Positions 6,018 to 8,012 of a DNA stretch of 8,012 nucleotides are shown here, piece by piece. Every line of letters starts with the position of its first letter. The stretch's first letter is position 1. The stretch comes from an uncultured Polyangiaceae bacterium (GTDB lineage: Bacteria; Myxococcota_A; Polyangia; Polyangiales; Polyangiaceae): assembly GCA_938004815.1 (NCBI GenBank), contig CALKVR010001091.1, forward strand, positions 1-8,012, given 5' to 3'. Below the pieces are notes generated by a model that saw only the letters and a program-made list of their open reading frames with translations, was not told where the DNA came from and did not search any database. Position numbers and translations under genes: made by a program.

Positions 6018-6052
6018 CAGCTTGGGAGAGCGTGAGTGCGTTGGCAAGCCGT

Positions 6053-7111
6053 CTAGCGAGCCCGCCGCTTGAGACGATGCACGAACGCGAGCACCTTTGC
6101 GACGGCCGCGAAGTGCTCGACTTGAACCGGATGTCCGATCGCGACCTCGGCGTCGAGGGTCCGGGCCAGCGGGCGGTTCTCGACGATGGGGATGCCGTGC
6201 TCGCGGGCGCGAGTTCGAATGGCGAGCGCGACCTCGTCGTGACCCTTGGCGACGACGATCGGAGCGGGGTCGTCATTTCGGTAGCGGAGAGCGACCGAGA
6301 CGTGGGTGGGGTTCGCGACAACCACGCTGGCCGTCTTCACGTCCATCATCATGCGCTTCTTGGCGAGCGCGCGCGCTTTGGCGCGCATCTTGGCCTTGAG
6401 CTTGGGGTCGCCATCCTCCTGGCGCATCTCTTCTTTCAGCTCCTTGAGCGTCATCTTCATCTCTTGCGAGAGCTTCCAGCGGCTGTGGGCGTAGTCCGCC
6501 GCGGATACGATGAAGGCGGCCCCCACGGTCTCGAGGAGGATCCGGCCGATGACCCCAGCGAGGATCACCGAGCCGCCCGCGACGTCGTGGGCCCAGAGAC
6601 CGAGCAGCGTCGGGAGCTCGTCGCGAGTGACCGAGTAAGCGACGCCGCCGACCACGACGACCTTGGCCACCGCGAGCGCGACCTCGAAGCCGCCGTGCTT
6701 GAGGCTGAAGAGCTGCTTGAGCTTGGGCAGCGGGTCGAGCCGCTCGAGCTTGAACCCGACGACCTCGGTATTGGGCGCGACCCCCGCCTGCGCGAAGCCG
6801 GCCGCGGCGGTGGCGAGCGTCGTCGCGACGAGCACGGGAACGACGAGGACGAGGAGCGCGCCCCAGAGCGCGCGGTTCACGCCCGCGAGCTCACCTCGAG
6901 CAAAGGCGCCCGGGTCTCCGAGCGTCGCCGAGAACAAGTCGCGCACGACCAGGGCGCCGGCGTCGCGCATCCCCATCGCCACGCCGAGCCCGGCGACCAG
7001 GGCGGCGACGGCGCCTGCATCGCGCGCGCGGGCAAACTTTCCCTCCTTGCGAAACTGCTCCTTTCGCCTTGGGGTCGGGTCGAACTTGCGGTCTTCGTCG
7101 CTCTCGCTCAC
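6053..7111 (-). CDS. flhB: FlhB, flagellar export gate and substrate-specificity switch protein
   Basis: FlhB is an inner-membrane part of the flagellar type III export gate and switches export from rod/hook to filament substrates. The 352-residue length is normal. A charged N-terminus (DEDRKFDPTPRRKEQFRKEGKFARARD) matches the family's TPKKL...EKGQVAKSRD type. Membrane segments lie at about 33-48, 82-105, 143-160 and 182-205. A basic cytoplasmic linker follows (SQEMKMTLKELKEEMR, then GDPKLKAKMR). The autocleavage motif NPTH (267-270, in VVVANPTHVSVALRY) is intact, so self-cleavage between Asn and Pro is expected. The C-terminal domain ends in basic residues. The GTG start at 7111 overlaps the fliR stop (GTGA), a sign of translational coupling. 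The virulence-secretion homologue SctU is the alternative, but fliQ-fliR and flagellar neighbours argue for FlhB. No flhA follows it here. Confidence 0.95.
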   Translation of the reverse strand: MSESDEDRKFDPTPRRKEQFRKEGKFARARDAGAVAALVAGLGVAMGMRDAGALVVRDLFSATLGDPGAFARGELAGVNRALWGALLVLVVPVLVATTLATAAAGFAQAGVAPNTEVVGFKLERLDPLPKLKQLFSLKHGGFEVALAVAKVVVVGGVAYSVTRDELPTLLGLWAHDVAGGSVILAGVIGRILLETVGAAFIVSAADYAHSRWKLSQEMKMTLKELKEEMRQEDGDPKLKAKMRAKARALAKKRMMMDVKTASVVVANPTHVSVALRYRNDDPAPIVVAKGHDEVALAIRTRAREHGIPIVENRPLARTLDAEVAIGHPVQVEHFAAVAKVLAFVHRLKRRAR

Positions 7112-7893
7112 GGCTGCCCCGACGGCGGCGCGATCTCGGTGAGCACGCGGTCGATGCGGAGCGGGAGGGAGCCGAGGCTCTCGACCAGGGGCCGGAAGAT
7201 CTCACGCGCCGACGCCGCGAGGACGAGCAGGCCCGCGCCGATGAGGATGGCGAAGCCCACGTTGAAGACCTGGAGCGATGGCGCGACGCGCGCGATCAAC
7301 GCGAGCCCGGCCTGGATGGCGAGCGAGACGGCGAGCACCGGCAGCGCCATGCGCACGCCGAGGCCGATCGCTTGGCCGATGATCTCGGCGAGGACGGGCG
7401 CCGCGAGCGACGGCGACGCCCCCGCCGCCACCGGCAGCGCGTCGAACGACCCGAGCAACATCTGAATCACCACGCGGTGGGCGCCCATCGACAGCGCGAC
7501 GAGGAGGGCGAACGTGGAGAAGACGCGCGAGATCGACGTCTCTTGCGTGCCGAGGGCGGGGTTGTAGAGAGACGGCGACCCGAGGCCGAGCGCCTGCGAC
7601 GCGAGCTCGCCCGCAACCTCGGCGCCCGCGATCGCGACCCTGAAGACGAGCCCGATGAGCGCGCCGATGGCGAGCTCCTTCACCACGAACGGCGCAACGG
7701 AGGTGACGTCGAAGAGCTTCGGGATGGGGACGCGGCCGGCCATGGCGGCCACGGTCAGCACGAACACCAGGCCCACCCGCTGCGTCTTCGGCGTCGCTTG
7801 CCCGGGGAACGGCGAGACGACCACGAACGCGGCCACGCGCGCGACCACCAGCCCCAGCGTCAGGGCCCAGCCGATCGCGAGCTCGCGCAGCAT
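7108..7893 (-). CDS. fliR: FliR, flagellar export gate membrane protein
   Basis: FliR is an integral membrane protein that, with FliP and FliQ, forms the entry pore of the flagellar type III export system. The 261-residue length is typical. It is hydrophobic nearly throughout, with segments at about 5-27, 38-54, 66-92, 123-148, 163-200 and 207-228. Family motifs include the region GAEVAGELASQALGLG (90-105), followed by NPALGTQETSISRVFSTFALLVAL, and APSLQVFNVGFAI (204-216), equivalent to the usual PQLNVFSLGFPL. The ATG at 7893 shares its A with the fliQ stop (TGATG), and the stop overlaps the flhB start, so fliQ-fliR-flhB form one tightly coupled operon. There is no ribosome binding site before the ATG, which fits translation by re-initiation. 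Confidence 0.92.
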   Translation of the reverse strand: MLRELAIGWALTLGLVVARVAAFVVVSPFPGQATPKTQRVGLVFVLTVAAMAGRVPIPKLFDVTSVAPFVVKELAIGALIGLVFRVAIAGAEVAGELASQALGLGSPSLYNPALGTQETSISRVFSTFALLVALSMGAHRVVIQMLLGSFDALPVAAGASPSLAAPVLAEIIGQAIGLGVRMALPVLAVSLAIQAGLALIARVAPSLQVFNVGFAILIGAGLLVLAASAREIFRPLVESLGSLPLRIDRVLTEIAPPSGQP

Positions 7894-8012
7894 CAGCGCA
7901 CCACGCGGGCGACGTCGGCGAAGCAGGTCTTCGTGTACGAGAGCGCCTTGTCGATCATGGCGGGCCCGGCGAAGAGGAGGAGCACGACGATGCCGAGGAC
8001 AAGCGCTGGTTC
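7893..8012 (-). CDS. fliQ: FliQ, C-terminal 39 residues (5' part beyond window edge)
   Basis: Only the end of this gene is present: a hydrophobic helix (ALVLGIVVLLLFAGPAM), then a short polar tail (ALSYTKTCFADVARVVR) and TGA. This fits the second membrane helix and tail of FliQ, a two-helix export-gate protein of about 90 residues; the tail resembles the usual LMDYTRNLF. The AGP within the helix is also typical. The stop overlaps the fliR ATG by one base, and fliQ immediately before fliR is the standard order. The assignment rests mainly on position, because little sequence is visible. Confidence 0.75.
   Translation of the reverse strand, partial: EPALVLGIVVLLLFAGPAMIDKALSYTKTCFADVARVVR

Noticed and set aside
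6032..7465. A 477-residue plus-strand open frame opposite flhB and fliR
   Set aside because: FlhB and FliR are unmistakable on the other strand; this frame is open because of GC bias and shows no recognisable domain.

Overview
The window is GC-rich bacterial DNA with strongly G/C-biased third codon positions, and most of it is a piece of a flagellar gene cluster. The overall style fits a deltaproteobacterial or Myxococcota-type genome: a compact plus-strand flagellar run, high GC, a cysteine-containing secreted orphan protein, and small GC-rich palindromic repeats at gene starts. That placement is inference; there is no rRNA or other phylogenetic marker in view.

Plus strand, left to right: the 3' part of flhF (SRP-type GTPase that governs flagellum placement), a divergent fliA-type sigma factor, flgF (proximal rod), a flagellin gene, and a stand-alone FlgJ-like glucosaminidase domain protein. 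flhF, fliA and flgF are closely packed and probably co-transcribed. The flagellin has its own upstream gap with a good -24/-12 (sigma-54) promoter match. The glucosaminidase gene follows the flagellin at once.

Minus strand, read from the right edge: the 3' end of fliQ, then fliR and flhB (export-gate genes, joined by overlapping stop and start codons). After a short gap with hairpins come a PAP2-superfamily membrane phosphatase/transferase and an unrecognised secreted cysteine-containing protein. The two gene sets converge at about 4200-4250, where there is a bidirectional stem-loop.

The most unusual feature is a pair of 37-nt palindromic repeats (3496-3532 plus, 5962-5998 minus). They share flanking blocks and stem, with one compensatory base-pair change. 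Each lies at the 5' end of a gene, in that gene's orientation and in the same codon phase, so both would encode a similar Ser-Pro-Pro-rich stretch. In the PAP2 gene the repeat sits where a normal start codon should be, and no standard start is found there. Other points of interest are a FliA that lacks the usual WVPR motif next to a flagellin with a sigma-54 promoter, the absence of flhG between flhF and fliA, and the absence of flhA after flhB.
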